Source: Pirellulales bacterium
GTDB lineage: Bacteria; Planctomycetota; Planctomycetia; Pirellulales; Thermoguttaceae
Assembly: GCA_016936015.1 (NCBI GenBank)
Contig: JAFGPV010000082.1
Coordinates: forward strand, 1-44,383
DNA length: 44,383 nucleotides
Reading direction: 5' to 3'
This document shows positions 1 through 7,850 of the stretch, piece after piece. The notes under the pieces were generated by a model that worked only from the letters and a program-made list of their open reading frames with translations, ran no database searches and had not been told where the DNA came from. A program made the position numbers and the translations under genes. How positions within the stretch are numbered: the stretch's first letter is position 1; the number at the start of each line of letters is the position of its first letter.

Positions 1-169
1 GCTCGGCGGTCGGTTTCGCGGTACCGATGTCCATCCCGCGATACAGGGCCATCGAATCCATCGAAACGATCTCCGCCCCGATCCGCCCCGCCAATTCCAC
101 CCCCACCGCCGACTTGCCCGAGGCCGTCGGCCCGGTGAGAAACCAATAATCGTGGAAATCTCCATCCAT
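1..169 (-). CDS. miaA: tRNA dimethylallyltransferase, N-terminal part (cut by window edge)
   Basis: Adds a dimethylallyl group to A37 of tRNAs that read codons starting with U. Only the first 56 codons lie in the window. The start reads [20 protein letters not shown], which contains the MiaA P-loop GPTASGKS. It is followed by the substrate-binding stretch [19 protein letters not shown], which is typical of MiaA (D-S-x-Q/M-x-Y-R-x-M-D-I-G-T-A-K). The ATG at 167-169 is the only sensible start. No strong Shine-Dalgarno is visible. The gene lies downstream of acr3 on the same strand, separated by two perfect palindromes (187-229). Recognition of the family is direct from the sequence. The rest of the gene is outside the window. 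Confidence 0.93.
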   Translation of the reverse strand, partial: MDGDFHDYWFLTGPTASGKSAVGVELAGRIGAEIVSMDSMALYRGMDIGTAKPTAE

Positions 170-186
170 AAAGTTTTCATCAATAG

Positions 187-229
187 GTTATGCTCAAGCA
201 TAACAAAGCCTGTTATGCTAAAGCATAAC
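187..229. repeat. Two identical-arm 18-bp perfect palindromes in tandem
   Basis: GTTATGCT-CA-AGCATAAC (187-204) and GTTATGCT-AA-AGCATAAC (212-229) are both perfect 8-bp inverted repeats with a 2-nt centre, repeated directly at 25-bp spacing. They fill the gap between the acr3 stop codon, which is contiguous with the second palindrome, and miaA. No U-tract follows on the minus strand, so a classical terminator is unlikely. They could be a twin operator, mRNA-stabilising hairpins or a palindromic repeat element. Confidence 0.85.
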
Positions 230-1309
230 CTAGGGCATGCCGCTTTCAACTTTGGCGGCCTCAGTCACACTGTAAAACCGACGGCGGAAATAGAGCGAAA
301 GCTTCACCAATCCCAAGAGCACCGGTACTTCCACCAGCGGTCCGATCACGGCGGCGAAGGCCTCTCCGGAGTTCAGGCCGAAGATGGCCACGGCGACGGC
401 GATGGCCAGTTCGAAATTGTTGCTGGCGGCCGTGAAGGAGAGGGTGGCCGACTGGGGATAATCGGCCCCGGCCTTATTACTCAGCCAGAAACTGGCCAGA
501 AACATCACGACGAAGTAGATCAGCAGGGGCACGGCGATCCGCAGCACGTCGCCGGGGATAAAGACGATTAGCTCGCCTTTGAGACTGAACATCACGAGGA
601 TCGTCAAGAGCAGGGCGACGAGCGTGATCGGGCTGATCTTGAGGATAAACGTCTTTTCGTACCACGTTTTGCCCTTGGTCCGGAGGAGGATCCAGCGCGT
701 CAGGAGGCCGGCCAGGAAGGGGATGCCGAGATAGATGAACACGCTTTGGGCGATCTGGCCGATGCTGACGGGGACTTCGCTGCCGCTCAGTCCGAAGCAG
801 GGGGGCAGAACGGATATGAAAATCCAGGCGTAGAGGCTGTAGAACAGCACTTGGAAGACGCTGTTGAAGGCCACCAGTCCGGCGCAATATTCATTATCGC
901 CGCCGGCCAGTTCGTTCCAAACGATGACCATCGCGATGCAGCGGGCCAATCCGATCAGGATCAGGCCGACCATGTAGTGCGGGCAGTCGGGCAGGAAGAG
1001 GACGGCGAGGAAAAACATAAGGACCGGCCCCAGGATCCAGTTTTGCATGAGCGAAAGGCCGAGGATTTTTCCGTTGCGGAAGACGTCGCCCAACTCTTCG
1101 TATTTGACCTTGGCCAAGGGAGGGTACATCATCAGGATCAGTCCCAGCGCGATGGGGACGTTGGTCGTGCCGACCTGGAATTTTTGGCTGAACCGGTTGA
1201 TGCCGGGAAAGAAGTATCCCAGGGCGACGCCCACGGCCATCGCCAGGAAGATCCAAAGCGTCAGATACCGGTCGAGAAAAGAAAGTCTATGACGAACGCG
1301 TTGGGGCAT
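230..1309 (-). CDS. acr3: ACR3-family arsenite efflux permease
   Basis: Inner-membrane exporter of arsenite, and in some members antimonite, driven by the proton motive force. The 359-residue length is normal for the family, and about ten hydrophobic helices are visible. The family signature [19 protein letters not shown] is present, with the conserved transport cysteine at residue 124. The late helix motif [11 protein letters not shown] carries the conserved glutamate. Its start overlaps the end of arsR by 23 bp and has no Shine-Dalgarno of its own, so translation is probably coupled to arsR. ArsR derepression by As(III) is the expected control. The stop TAG directly touches a palindrome shared with the miaA leader. 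Confidence 0.95.
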   Translation of the reverse strand: MPQRVRHRLSFLDRYLTLWIFLAMAVGVALGYFFPGINRFSQKFQVGTTNVPIALGLILMMYPPLAKVKYEELGDVFRNGKILGLSLMQNWILGPVLMFFLAVLFLPDCPHYMVGLILIGLARCIAMVIVWNELAGGDNEYCAGLVAFNSVFQVLFYSLYAWIFISVLPPCFGLSGSEVPVSIGQIAQSVFIYLGIPFLAGLLTRWILLRTKGKTWYEKTFILKISPITLVALLLTILVMFSLKGELIVFIPGDVLRIAVPLLIYFVVMFLASFWLSNKAGADYPQSATLSFTAASNNFELAIAVAVAIFGLNSGEAFAAVIGPLVEVPVLLGLVKLSLYFRRRFYSVTEAAKVESGMP

Positions 1310-1670
1310 GGGAGCATTGACTTTCGCAGAGGGCTTGCGGATCTAATTTCAGGACTTTCTTCAATCGCTTTTGATCTAATAGGATTTGCGGATCGTCGGC
1401 GAGGGCGTGAAAAATCCATCCGAGCGCCCGCCGGGCGGTGGGGGGAGCGTCTCTTCCCGCCAGCCGATAATACATCCACCGGCCGTCTTTCCGGCTCTCG
1501 ACCAACCGGGCCTGCTTGAGAATCGACATGTGCTTGGAGACCGTCGAGGGGGCCAGGCCGGCCAGTTCCACAATCTGGCAGAGGCAGAGTTCCCGGTTTT
1601 GGAGCGCAAGGAGGAAGCGGACGCGGTTTTCGTCGGCCAGGGCCTTGGTGATCGCCATGAATTCGCGCAT
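1287..1670 (-). CDS. arsR: ArsR/SmtB-family transcriptional repressor
   Basis: Metal(loid)-sensing winged-helix repressor of about 127 residues. I chose the ATG at 1668-1670 ([20 protein letters not shown]), which gives the usual family length. The frame stays open to 1790, but the extra N-terminus has no family character. The metal-binding motif ELCLCQI gives the Cys29-x-Cys31 pair seen in As(III)-responsive ArsR proteins, although the third classical cysteine of that helix is absent. The DNA-reading helix is [18 protein letters not shown]. The C-terminus has another pair, Cys115-x3-Cys119 (CESQCSH), which could complete the sensor site. It lies between the ABC ATPase and acr3, overlapping acr3, and probably controls both itself and the neighbouring genes. 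Confidence 0.93.
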   Translation of the reverse strand: MREFMAITKALADENRVRFLLALQNRELCLCQIVELAGLAPSTVSKHMSILKQARLVESRKDGRWMYYRLAGRDAPPTARRALGWIFHALADDPQILLDQKRLKKVLKLDPQALCESQCSHAPTRSS

Positions 1671-1779
1671 GATATTCCCCGGGGCGGCGGCTAGCGGAGG
1701 CAGAGTAAGACACTCGTTTTTAGCCGCCGCCGGGGGAATTGTCAAGGCAAACGGAGGCAACAGGGCAACCGTTTGGGCA

Positions 1780-2478
1780 TCAGGCGACATGGAGGTTTTC
1801 CTCGTCCGGATTGATCCCGGATAAGATCGTTCCGTTGGTCAGGCGGAGGGTGTTTTTCGCCCGTTCGGCCGCCCGGGGATCGTGGGTGACCATGACGACG
1901 GTCTTTCCCTCGCGGTTGATTTCCTCGAAGAAACCGATCACTTGCCGGCTAGTCTCGGGATCGAGGTTGCCGGTCGGCTCATCGGCCAGGATCACGGCCG
2001 GGTCGTTGGCCAGCATCCGGGCCAAGGCGACGCGCTGCTGCTGCCCGACGCTCAGTTCGGAGGGCATGTGGTACATGCGGTCGCGTAGACCGACGCGTTC
2101 GAGGAGTCCGACGGCCCGCTTGCGTTGGAAGCCGGGTTCTTCTTTGGCCAGGTAAAGCGGCACCTCGACGTTTTCGAGGGCCGTCAAATAGGGAATGAGG
2201 TTGAACGTTTGAAACACGAAGCCGACCTTCTTTTTCCGGAAATGGGCGCGTTGGTCGGTATTGAGGTCGTAGAGCGATTGCCCTTCGAGGAACACCTTGC
2301 CGGAGGTCGGCGAGAGCATACCGCCGAGCATGAGCAAGAGGGTGCTCTTGCCGCTGCCGCTGGGGCCCACGACGGATACGAAATCGCCGGCGGAAATGCG
2401 GACGGTGGCCCCGCTGAGCGCGGCGACGGGCGATCCGCGATGCTTATACGTCTTGGTGACGTTTTCCATTTTTAACAT
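1780..2478 (-). CDS. ABC transporter ATP-binding protein (LolD/MacB type)
   Basis: Cytoplasmic ATPase that drives a MacB/FtsX-type permease. The 232 residues contain Walker A GPSGSGKST, the Q-loop in FVFQTFNLIPYLTALENV, the signature LSVGQQQRVALARML, Walker B VILADEPTGNLD and the H-loop VVMVTHDPR. Sequence style matches the LolD/MacB/FtsE group. This group usually works mechanically on periplasmic substrates rather than importing solutes. An AAAGGA ribosome site precedes the ATG. The partner permease lies 68 bp upstream, with a palindromic repeat in the gap (2504-2538). The stop lies about 110 bp before arsR. The substrate is unknown. Linkage to arsR-acr3 suggests a role in metal(loid) or thiol stress, which is inference. 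Confidence 0.92.
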   Translation of the reverse strand: MLKMENVTKTYKHRGSPVAALSGATVRISAGDFVSVVGPSGSGKSTLLLMLGGMLSPTSGKVFLEGQSLYDLNTDQRAHFRKKKVGFVFQTFNLIPYLTALENVEVPLYLAKEEPGFQRKRAVGLLERVGLRDRMYHMPSELSVGQQQRVALARMLANDPAVILADEPTGNLDPETSRQVIGFFEEINREGKTVVMVTHDPRAAERAKNTLRLTNGTILSGINPDEENLHVA

Positions 2479-2503
2479 GAGACAATCCTTTCACAATAAG
2501 ACA

Positions 2504-2538
2504 GCCCTCACCCTAACCCTCTCCCGGAGGGAGAGGGG
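2504..2538. repeat. Palindromic repeat, family A (CCCTCACCCTAACCCTCTCCC type)
   Basis: A single copy of a 35-bp imperfect palindrome (CCTCTCCC-GGA-GGGAGAGG core). It lies between the permease and ATPase genes of one operon. The same element occurs as inverted pairs inside aceE (11465-11557) and mutS (22685-22803). Confidence 0.9.
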
Positions 2539-2546
2539 AAAGGGGA

Positions 2547-3761
2547 TTATATTTCCTGGAAGGTGGCGCAGGGATCGAGTTTGGCGGCCCGGCGGGCGGG
2601 GAAGTAGCTGGCCAGCAAGGCGAGGACGACGGAAATGAGGATGGCCGCCAGGGCCAACACGGGCATGGGCAGCACGGGCACCCCGGCCAGTTGCGGCCCG
2701 AGCGTCATGGCCAGCACGGTGCCCAGGAGGTATCCGCCGACGCCCCCGGCCAGGCCCAGCAGCAGCGCCTTAAGCAGGAAGATCCGGAGGATGAGCCGGG
2801 AATGCGCGCCCAGGGCCATCAGGGTGCCGATTTCACGGCGGCGCTCGAAGACGTTGGCGTACATGTAATTGGCGATGCCTGCCCCGCCGACGAAAATGAT
2901 GATGACCAGGAAGATGGCCGAAAGGTTGGCCATCAGCCGGTTCATTTTTTGTTGGGCCTCGACGATTTGCGTAAAGGGGACGACTTTGGCGTCGGGCAAC
3001 AGGCGGTTGATCTTGTCGACCAGGCCTTGGGAAATCTCATGGCAGCAGCCGACGATTTCGATGACGTTGATGACGTCGCCCTTGCCGGAAAGTTCCTGGA
3101 CGCGGTCGAGATGGGCGAAGATGCGCGAATCGTCGATGGTACCGGTCTGGGGCAGCACGGCCGTGACGCGGAACGCCTGGCCGAGCAAACGGACGGAATC
3201 TTTGTCCTTCAGGCCCAGCGACGAGGCGACGTCGGCGCCGACCAGGGCTTCGTCCTTATCCAAGTCCTCGATGACCCGTTGGCGGACGAGGGTTTTGTCG
3301 TCGCCGGACGCGAAGGGGAGCGTGGGCATGGCCCCGCAACCGATGGGCCGGGAGAAAATGCCGGCTCCCTGCCAGGCGGCTTTGGCCTGGAACTCCTTTT
3401 TCGGCAGGATGCCGGTCAGGGTGAAGGCCCGCCCTTGGATCTTCACGGGCATCGAGAGTTTGGGCGACACGTTGTCGAGGCCCTCGAGATTGGACATAGC
3501 CAATTGATCGACGTACTCGCGGGGCATCGTGCCGCTCTGGATGTCGGCCGTGTAGTAATCCTGCAGCGAAGCCGCCTTGGGCAACACCAGCACGTTCGCC
3601 CCCAGCGAGTCCATCTCGCGGGCGACGGCCTTCTCGGAGTAAAACGTGATGTTCTTGATCGAAACGATCACGGTGATTCCGAGCAGGATCGCCAAAAAGC
3701 TCGTTACGAGCTGACTTTTCCGCTCGAAGATTTCACGCCAAACCAAAGTCCGCATCCGCAT
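2547..3761 (-). CDS. MacB/FtsX-like ABC transporter permease with cysteines in its periplasmic domain
   Basis: Inner-membrane subunit of the adjacent ABC system. It has 404 residues with the MacB topology: one helix near residues 18-38, a large extracytoplasmic domain (about 40-278), then three helices (about 280-303, 325-350, 368-388). The FtsX-family segment ERRREIGTLMALGAH precedes the third helix, and SYFPARRAAKLDP ends the protein. The extracytoplasmic domain carries Cys142 (IGCGAMP) and the vicinal pair Cys239-Cys240 (VGCCHEI), which could bind soft metals or form disulfides; this is inference. The start has an excellent AGAGGAG ribosome site lying right behind the stop of the thioredoxin-fold gene (15-bp gap), so the two genes are cotranscribed. 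Confidence 0.9.
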   Translation of the reverse strand: MRMRTLVWREIFERKSQLVTSFLAILLGITVIVSIKNITFYSEKAVAREMDSLGANVLVLPKAASLQDYYTADIQSGTMPREYVDQLAMSNLEGLDNVSPKLSMPVKIQGRAFTLTGILPKKEFQAKAAWQGAGIFSRPIGCGAMPTLPFASGDDKTLVRQRVIEDLDKDEALVGADVASSLGLKDKDSVRLLGQAFRVTAVLPQTGTIDDSRIFAHLDRVQELSGKGDVINVIEIVGCCHEISQGLVDKINRLLPDAKVVPFTQIVEAQQKMNRLMANLSAIFLVIIIFVGGAGIANYMYANVFERRREIGTLMALGAHSRLILRIFLLKALLLGLAGGVGGYLLGTVLAMTLGPQLAGVPVLPMPVLALAAILISVVLALLASYFPARRAAKLDPCATFQEI

Positions 3762-3776
3762 GGATTATTCTCCTCT

Positions 3777-4580
3777 TTACTTTTTCGGACCGCAACCGCC
3801 GGGGCCGCACTTTCCGCCGGGGCAGCAGCTTGATTGCGCCGCGGCCAGTTTGCCGACGATCTGCGTTTTGGTGGTTTGGGGATTGAATTTGCCGATTATC
3901 ACCCCGGGCGGGGCCAGCAGCACAGCGACCGGTTGCGTTGTTTTCGCGTCCACTTGAAGATCTTTCAACAGCACCGACTCATTCCGGTCTCCGGCGTTGA
4001 TCAAGATGACTTCGGTAGCCCGTGCAAACTGCTTATCGGCCTTGAATTCCTGAACGCCTTGGGGGACTTCCGCCGGTTTGCCGTCCTCGCCCAGCTTTTG
4101 GACGCAGAGGAACACCAATTTTCGCTCTTGAAGACTCTTCAGGCATTTCGCGGTGGAGGGACCTACCCGGGCTTCGGCAAATTTTTTCTCATCCAGTTTT
4201 CCGGTGAGGGCCTTAGTCACGGCCCCGTTGGGGGCGAGAGCTAGCACCAGGGGCATAGGAGCGCGGCTGACGTTGAAATGATCGACCAAGGACTTTTCTG
4301 CCGGATCGGTCACCAGGATGGCGATCGAATCGGCCCAACCGGCGTGCTTCGGCATAGTCGCTAAAAAAGTGTTGTAAGCGGCGTCGGCCTGCGGATTCTT
4401 CTCTTTCCAGAAAAAAATGAAGATATATTTACCCGACTTTGCCGCTTTTTCCATTGCCGCCTGTCCTTGGCTCGTTTGGGCAGGCCGGGAAGGCGTCGGC
4501 GTCTTTTGGTTCTGGGCCGATATTTGCTTGACGGGCAGGACCAAGACGGTCATAACAACCGCACCAATAATACATCGCAT
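3777..4580 (-). CDS. Secreted double thioredoxin-fold protein with cysteine-rich tail
   Basis: Predicted exported protein of 267 residues. I start at the ATG at 4578-4580, preceded by GGGAGA; a TTG seven codons upstream is possible. MRCIIGAVVMTVLVLPVKQISAQ looks like a signal peptide. Two thioredoxin-like halves follow. The first has IFIFFWKEKNPQ where CxxC would be, and the cis-proline loop RAPMPLVLALAPNG. The second has a similar loop in QPVAVLLAPPGVIIG. Neither half has the redox CxxC. The C-terminus is a metal-binding-like tail with a vicinal pair, SSCCPGGKCGPGGCGPKK. First gene of the operon with the ABC permease, ATPase, arsR and acr3. It may be a periplasmic metal(loid) or thiol carrier, but the function is unknown. 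Confidence 0.8.
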   Translation of the reverse strand: MRCIIGAVVMTVLVLPVKQISAQNQKTPTPSRPAQTSQGQAAMEKAAKSGKYIFIFFWKEKNPQADAAYNTFLATMPKHAGWADSIAILVTDPAEKSLVDHFNVSRAPMPLVLALAPNGAVTKALTGKLDEKKFAEARVGPSTAKCLKSLQERKLVFLCVQKLGEDGKPAEVPQGVQEFKADKQFARATEVILINAGDRNESVLLKDLQVDAKTTQPVAVLLAPPGVIIGKFNPQTTKTQIVGKLAAAQSSCCPGGKCGPGGCGPKK

Positions 4581-4652
4581 GGAACCGATCTCCCGTATCA
4601 AAAGTGTTTGTCACCTGGCGAGTGGGTGAAGGATGGTAGAGATATTTCTATT

Positions 4653-4698
4653 ATTCGCCAATTGTCGAATTATAACTTGAGATTATCTCTACTGTCAA
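4653..4698 (-). promoter_or_regulatory. Strong sigma-70-type promoter with two palindromic operator candidates
   Basis: On the minus strand, TTGACA (4693-4698), an 18-bp spacer and TATAAT (4669-4674) match the sigma-70 consensus perfectly in both boxes. The spacer contains the perfect palindrome GAGAT-A-ATCTC (4679-4689). The region from -10 to about +9 holds an 18-bp palindrome with one mismatched pair, ATTCG-CCAATTGT-CGAAT (4653-4670). Both are well placed for a dimeric repressor such as the ArsR encoded in the same operon. This leaves a leader of about 80 nt before the thioredoxin-fold gene. The boxes are seen directly; repressor binding is inference. Confidence 0.75.
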
Positions 4699-4740
4699 GC
4701 AAGGGAATTGGCTATCCGTCGGATTAATTGCCCGGAATGC

Positions 4741-6069
4741 CTATTTGTCCCCGTTTTTGGTTGAAGAGCAAATCAGTTTTTTGCCTTGGTACCATGTGGC
4801 CAGAACCGGCAACTCGTCTTGTAATATCATGTTAAGGAGATTAACCGTCTTGTGTTTGGGCGTAGAGAAAACAACCAGATTTGCCCATTTCCCCAGCTCC
4901 AAACTGCCCAGTTCCCGATCAAGTCCCAACGCCCGAGCGCTGTGGAGCGTGCCCATACGGAGAATAGTCTCCTCGGGCAATTTCGGAAAATTCCGGGCGA
5001 CGAAACGCATCTCGGCCAGCAGGCTCAGGTTTGGAGCGGAGGCCCGGCTGTCGGTGCCCAGGGCGACGTTCACCCCGGCGGCCAACAGCTTTTCTAAAGG
5101 GTACGGCCCGTGCCGGAACCAAGCGTGACTCCGCGGGCAATAGACTACCGAGAACCGGTCGGCACGTCGGGCGAGCAGCGTAATCTCGTCGTCCTGTAAA
5201 TAATTGCCGTGAACGACAAGCACCCGATACGCGGCTGAAAGCATTTGAAGGTAATCCATCGGCCGGCGCGGTAGAGAAAAAGCCGACGGATCCCAGACGC
5301 CCAGTTCTTCGAGCAGTTCCCGCAGCGGGCCGCTCCGCTCCGCCAACAATTGCAGTTCTTCCCGCGACTCGGCCAAGTGCATGGCCAACGGGATCTGCTT
5401 CTCCGCCGAGATTTTGATGACTGCATTGAGCAACGCGGGGTGCACGCTGTACGGGGCGTGCGGGCTGATGCCGATTCGCCAGCTTGGGGACTGTCCCAAT
5501 TTTTCCGCAGGAAAAATGGGACTGTCCCCCTCGCGTACCAGAGACCGTTCCCTCATCTCCAACGATCGTGCAAGTTCCATCGCCGCCGGGACGTGATCGT
5601 TTCCGGGCGCGATCAGTTCGCCGAAAGCCACGCCGCTTGGTGAAAAATTTGGCAGATCCTCCCATGGAAAATCCTGTTGGGCAATCTCGCCTATGGTCGT
5701 TACGCCCTGGCGGAGCGATTCATCTAAACCCTGGATAACACACTGCTTTGAATTGGCGGGACGGTTGATCTTCGCGTCGATCAGCCTGCGGATCCATTTG
5801 GCCAGTCCAATGCCCGGCGCACCGATCGGCGCCGTCAGGTCGCTGAATTCCAGGTGGGTATGCGCGTTGACCAACCCGGGCAGGATCGCCGCGTCGCCGT
5901 AGTCGATATAATCTCCCTCTCCCCGACCACTGTGTGGTGCCCAAAGAGGGCCGCGATGAGATTCAACCGCGACGATTCGCCCCCGGGAAATCGTCACCAC
6001 GCCGTTTTCCAGGGGCGGCGACGCAACGGGAAAGACATAGCGGGCTTTCAGGAAAATCGGATCAGCCAT
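4741..6069 (-). CDS. Metal-dependent amidohydrolase (aminohydrolase/deaminase group)
   Basis: Cytosolic TIM-barrel hydrolase of 442 residues, related to the TRZ/ATZ, S-adenosylhomocysteine deaminase and aminodeoxyfutalosine deaminase group. Metal ligands are visible: LVNAHTHLEF (His70, His72), MHLAES (His231), VVHGNY (His287) and ALGTDSRAS (Asp340). SPHAPYSVHP is also typical of this group. AHTHLE plus the C-terminal ALGTDSRASAPNL style resembles MqnX of the futalosine menaquinone pathway, but the substrate cannot be settled from the sequence. Residues about 180-197 are encoded by an inserted palindromic repeat, and residues about 38-55 look like a second small insertion around a GACCACTGTGTGGT palindrome. 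The next gene upstream is tRNA-Val. Confidence 0.85.
   Translation of the reverse strand: MADPIFLKARYVFPVASPPLENGVVTISRGRIVAVESHRGPLWAPHSGRGEGDYIDYGDAAILPGLVNAHTHLEFSDLTAPIGAPGIGLAKWIRRLIDAKINRPANSKQCVIQGLDESLRQGVTTIGEIAQQDFPWEDLPNFSPSGVAFGELIAPGNDHVPAAMELARSLEMRERSLVREGDSPIFPAEKLGQSPSWRIGISPHAPYSVHPALLNAVIKISAEKQIPLAMHLAESREELQLLAERSGPLRELLEELGVWDPSAFSLPRRPMDYLQMLSAAYRVLVVHGNYLQDDEITLLARRADRFSVVYCPRSHAWFRHGPYPLEKLLAAGVNVALGTDSRASAPNLSLLAEMRFVARNFPKLPEETILRMGTLHSARALGLDRELGSLELGKWANLVVFSTPKHKTVNLLNMILQDELPVLATWYQGKKLICSSTKNGDK
5486..5529. repeat. In-frame palindromic insert within the amidohydrolase
   Basis: Two arms, GGGGACTGTCCCAATTTTTCC and GGAAAAATGGGACTGTCCCC, form a near-perfect inverted repeat around a 3-nt centre. 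On the coding strand they are read as part of GDSPIFPAEKLGQSPS. The segment lies between the helix EMRERSLVRE and the strand leading to ISPHAPY, probably a surface loop. Confidence 0.85.
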
Positions 6070-6159
6070 TTCCCGACGTTAAAGGATCTGAAGCCATTCG
6101 CACCAGAGAAGCCCCGGGCACGTACGCACCTGCCCCTCCGACAATTTCCCGTTTTTAAG

Positions 6160-6233
6160 TGGGCGATACGGGACTCGAACCTGTGACCCCCAGCTTGTCG
6201 AGCTGGTGCTCTAACCAACTGAGCTAATCGCCC
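6160..6233 (-). tRNA. tRNA-Val (anticodon GAC)
   Basis: 74 nt. Acceptor stem GGGCGAT pairs with ATCGCCC, the D-stem is GCTC/GAGC, the anticodon stem is CCAGC/GCTGG with loop TCGACAA, and the T-arm is ACAGG-TTCGAGT-CCTGT. The anticodon GAC reads valine codons GUC/GUU. The discriminator base is A, and CCA is not encoded. All arms pair perfectly. Confidence 0.97.
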
Positions 6234-6275
6234 GGCTTCGGTCGGGTGTTTCGACCGAAAATGCAACTTCCTTGA

Positions 6276-6304
6276 ATTGTGGCATCCCGATCGGGAGGCG
6301 TCAA
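6276..6304 (-). promoter_or_regulatory. Probable promoter of tRNA-Val
   Basis: On the minus strand, TTGACG (6299-6304), a 17-bp spacer and CACAAT (6276-6281) are correctly spaced for the primary sigma factor. A short leader then contains the hairpin CGGTCG-CGACCG (6239-6257) just before the tRNA. Confidence 0.6.
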
Positions 6305-6316
6305 CCGGGGTGGAAA

Positions 6317-6371
6317 GAATGCGGAAGGCGGAGTGCGGAGTGCGGAATTTAGCATTTGTCATTCCGCATTT
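6317..6371. repeat. Palindromic repeat, family K (GCGGAATGCGGAGTGCGG type)
   Basis: An inverted repeat with tandem GCGGA(A/G)TGCGG units on one side and CATTCCGCATTTA on the other. It fills the space between the tRNA promoter and the phosphomutase gene. It encodes the last residues and the stop codon of that gene (6359-6361). A second copy lies at 20705-20782. Confidence 0.8.
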
Positions 6372-7711
6372 AGGGTTTTTAACACTTCTCCGGCCGCCTG
6401 GCACAATCCGCCCGCCTCCTCGGCGGTGGGGGCCTCGGCGATGATGCGGACGATCGGCTCGGTGTTGCTGCCGCGGACCAGCAGCCAGCGGTCGGGCCAG
6501 TCGAGGCGGAGACCGTCGAGCCGATCGGGATTGGCTTCGGAAAATCGCCGCTGGAGGGCTTCGAAGGCCTGGGGGAGTTTTGCCGGCGGGAAGGCGGTTT
6601 TCGTCTTCACGATCTCGTAACGCGGCAACTGGCCGGCCCATTCCGAAATGGTTTGGTTACGGGTTGCCAGGGCGTCGAGGATCAGGGCCATGCCCACAAA
6701 GCTGTCGCGGACGAGGACGACCCGGGGGTCGATCGGCCCGCCGTTGCCTTCGCCTCCGAAGACCGCATTCCGGGCGAGCATGGCGTCCACCACGTTGGCC
6801 TCGCCGACGGCGGAGCGGAAAAACGGCACGCCGTGCTTTTTGGCCACGTCCTGGCTCATCCGGCTGGAGGAGCAATTGGCCACCAGCGGGCCTTTCTGCC
6901 GGCTGAGCACGTGGTCGGCACAGAGGGCCAGCGTATATTCCTCGCCGATGTAACGGCCGCTCTCATCGATCAGGGCCAGACGGTCGGCGTCGGGGTCCTG
7001 GCAGAAGCCGACGTCGGCCTGTTCTTCGCACACCTTGGGCAGGACGCTTGCCAGGTTTTCGGCGAGCGGCTCAGGCGAGTGGGCGAACTGTCCGTTGGGC
7101 AGATCGCCCAGGACCGTCACGCGGCAGGCCAGCTCGTGGAGCAGCCGGCGGCCCAGGAGGCTGCCCGCTCCGTGGTTGCTGTCCAACACGACGCGGAACC
7201 GCCGCTGGCGGATCCGCTGGGCGTCAACGATATCGAGGATCGCCGTCAGGTGGGCGGTCACGGTGTCTTCGCAGATTTGGCCTTCGCCGATCGCGTCAGC
7301 CGGTTTCCATTGGGGCGTCCGAGTACGATAGGTTTCCAGCACCTTGGCGCCCTGATCCGCCGGAATAACCCGGCCTTCGTGGGAGAAGAGTTTGATGCCG
7401 TTGTAAGGGGAGGGATTGTGGCTGGCGGTGATTTGAATCGCCCCGGCGGCCTGGAAATGCCGGACCAGCACGCCGACGGTGGGCGTGGCGACGATGCCCA
7501 GGTCGAGCGTGTTTTGTCCCAGGGCCTGCAAACCGGACTGGATCGTCTCGGAGAGCATCCGTCCCGAGGGCCGGCTGTCGCGGCCGACGAGGAACAATCC
7601 CGGCGGCGCCGCCGCGGCAAAGGCCGCCGTATAGCGGATGGCAACCTCCGGCGTCAGGCTCTCGCCGACGATTCCCCGCAAGCCCGAGACGCTGATGATC
7701 GGTTCGCTCAT
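6359..7711 (-). CDS. Phosphoglucomutase/phosphomannomutase-family (GlmM-like) hexose-phosphate mutase
   Basis: Alpha-D-phosphohexomutase of 450 residues that moves a phosphate between C1 and C6 of a hexose (or glucosamine) phosphate for cell-wall and nucleotide-sugar synthesis. Four family motifs are clear: the active-site phosphoserine in TASHNP (Ser98), the metal loop DPDADR (239-244), the sugar loop GGEGNGG (319-325) and the phosphate-binding RGSNTEPIVR near residue 420. The start MSEPIISVSGLRG at 7709-7711 has the usual N-terminus; an in-frame ATG 11 codons upstream lacks a ribosome site. Length and GVRGxxG-like start fit GlmM or phosphomannomutase equally, so the substrate is open. The C-terminal codons are inside a repeat element. 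Confidence 0.9.
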   Translation of the reverse strand: MSEPIISVSGLRGIVGESLTPEVAIRYTAAFAAAAPPGLFLVGRDSRPSGRMLSETIQSGLQALGQNTLDLGIVATPTVGVLVRHFQAAGAIQITASHNPSPYNGIKLFSHEGRVIPADQGAKVLETYRTRTPQWKPADAIGEGQICEDTVTAHLTAILDIVDAQRIRQRRFRVVLDSNHGAGSLLGRRLLHELACRVTVLGDLPNGQFAHSPEPLAENLASVLPKVCEEQADVGFCQDPDADRLALIDESGRYIGEEYTLALCADHVLSRQKGPLVANCSSSRMSQDVAKKHGVPFFRSAVGEANVVDAMLARNAVFGGEGNGGPIDPRVVLVRDSFVGMALILDALATRNQTISEWAGQLPRYEIVKTKTAFPPAKLPQAFEALQRRFSEANPDRLDGLRLDWPDRWLLVRGSNTEPIVRIIAEAPTAEEAGGLCQAAGEVLKTLNAE

Positions 7712-7850
7712 AGAATACGTTTCTTCCAGAGGGAAATAATTCATTATATAATGCGATCATTTATCCCTCAACGGCAGTCGATTATTCGCTCCGTCGGCAT
7801 CGGGCCGGCGGGGCAAGGGGAGAGGGATCGTTTTTTTTCGAGGATTTTCG

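Noticed and set aside
187-229. Rho-independent terminator for acr3
   Set aside because: Two perfect hairpins exist, but no run of T follows on the transcribed strand, so I left them as palindromes of unknown function.
1671-1790. N-terminal extension of ArsR
   Set aside because: The open frame has no family similarity. The internal ATG gives the normal length.
2691-3833. Long plus-strand open frame of 380 codons opposite the permease gene
   Set aside because: It is an antisense shadow caused by high GC at third positions. The minus-strand frame has family motifs and a ribosome site.
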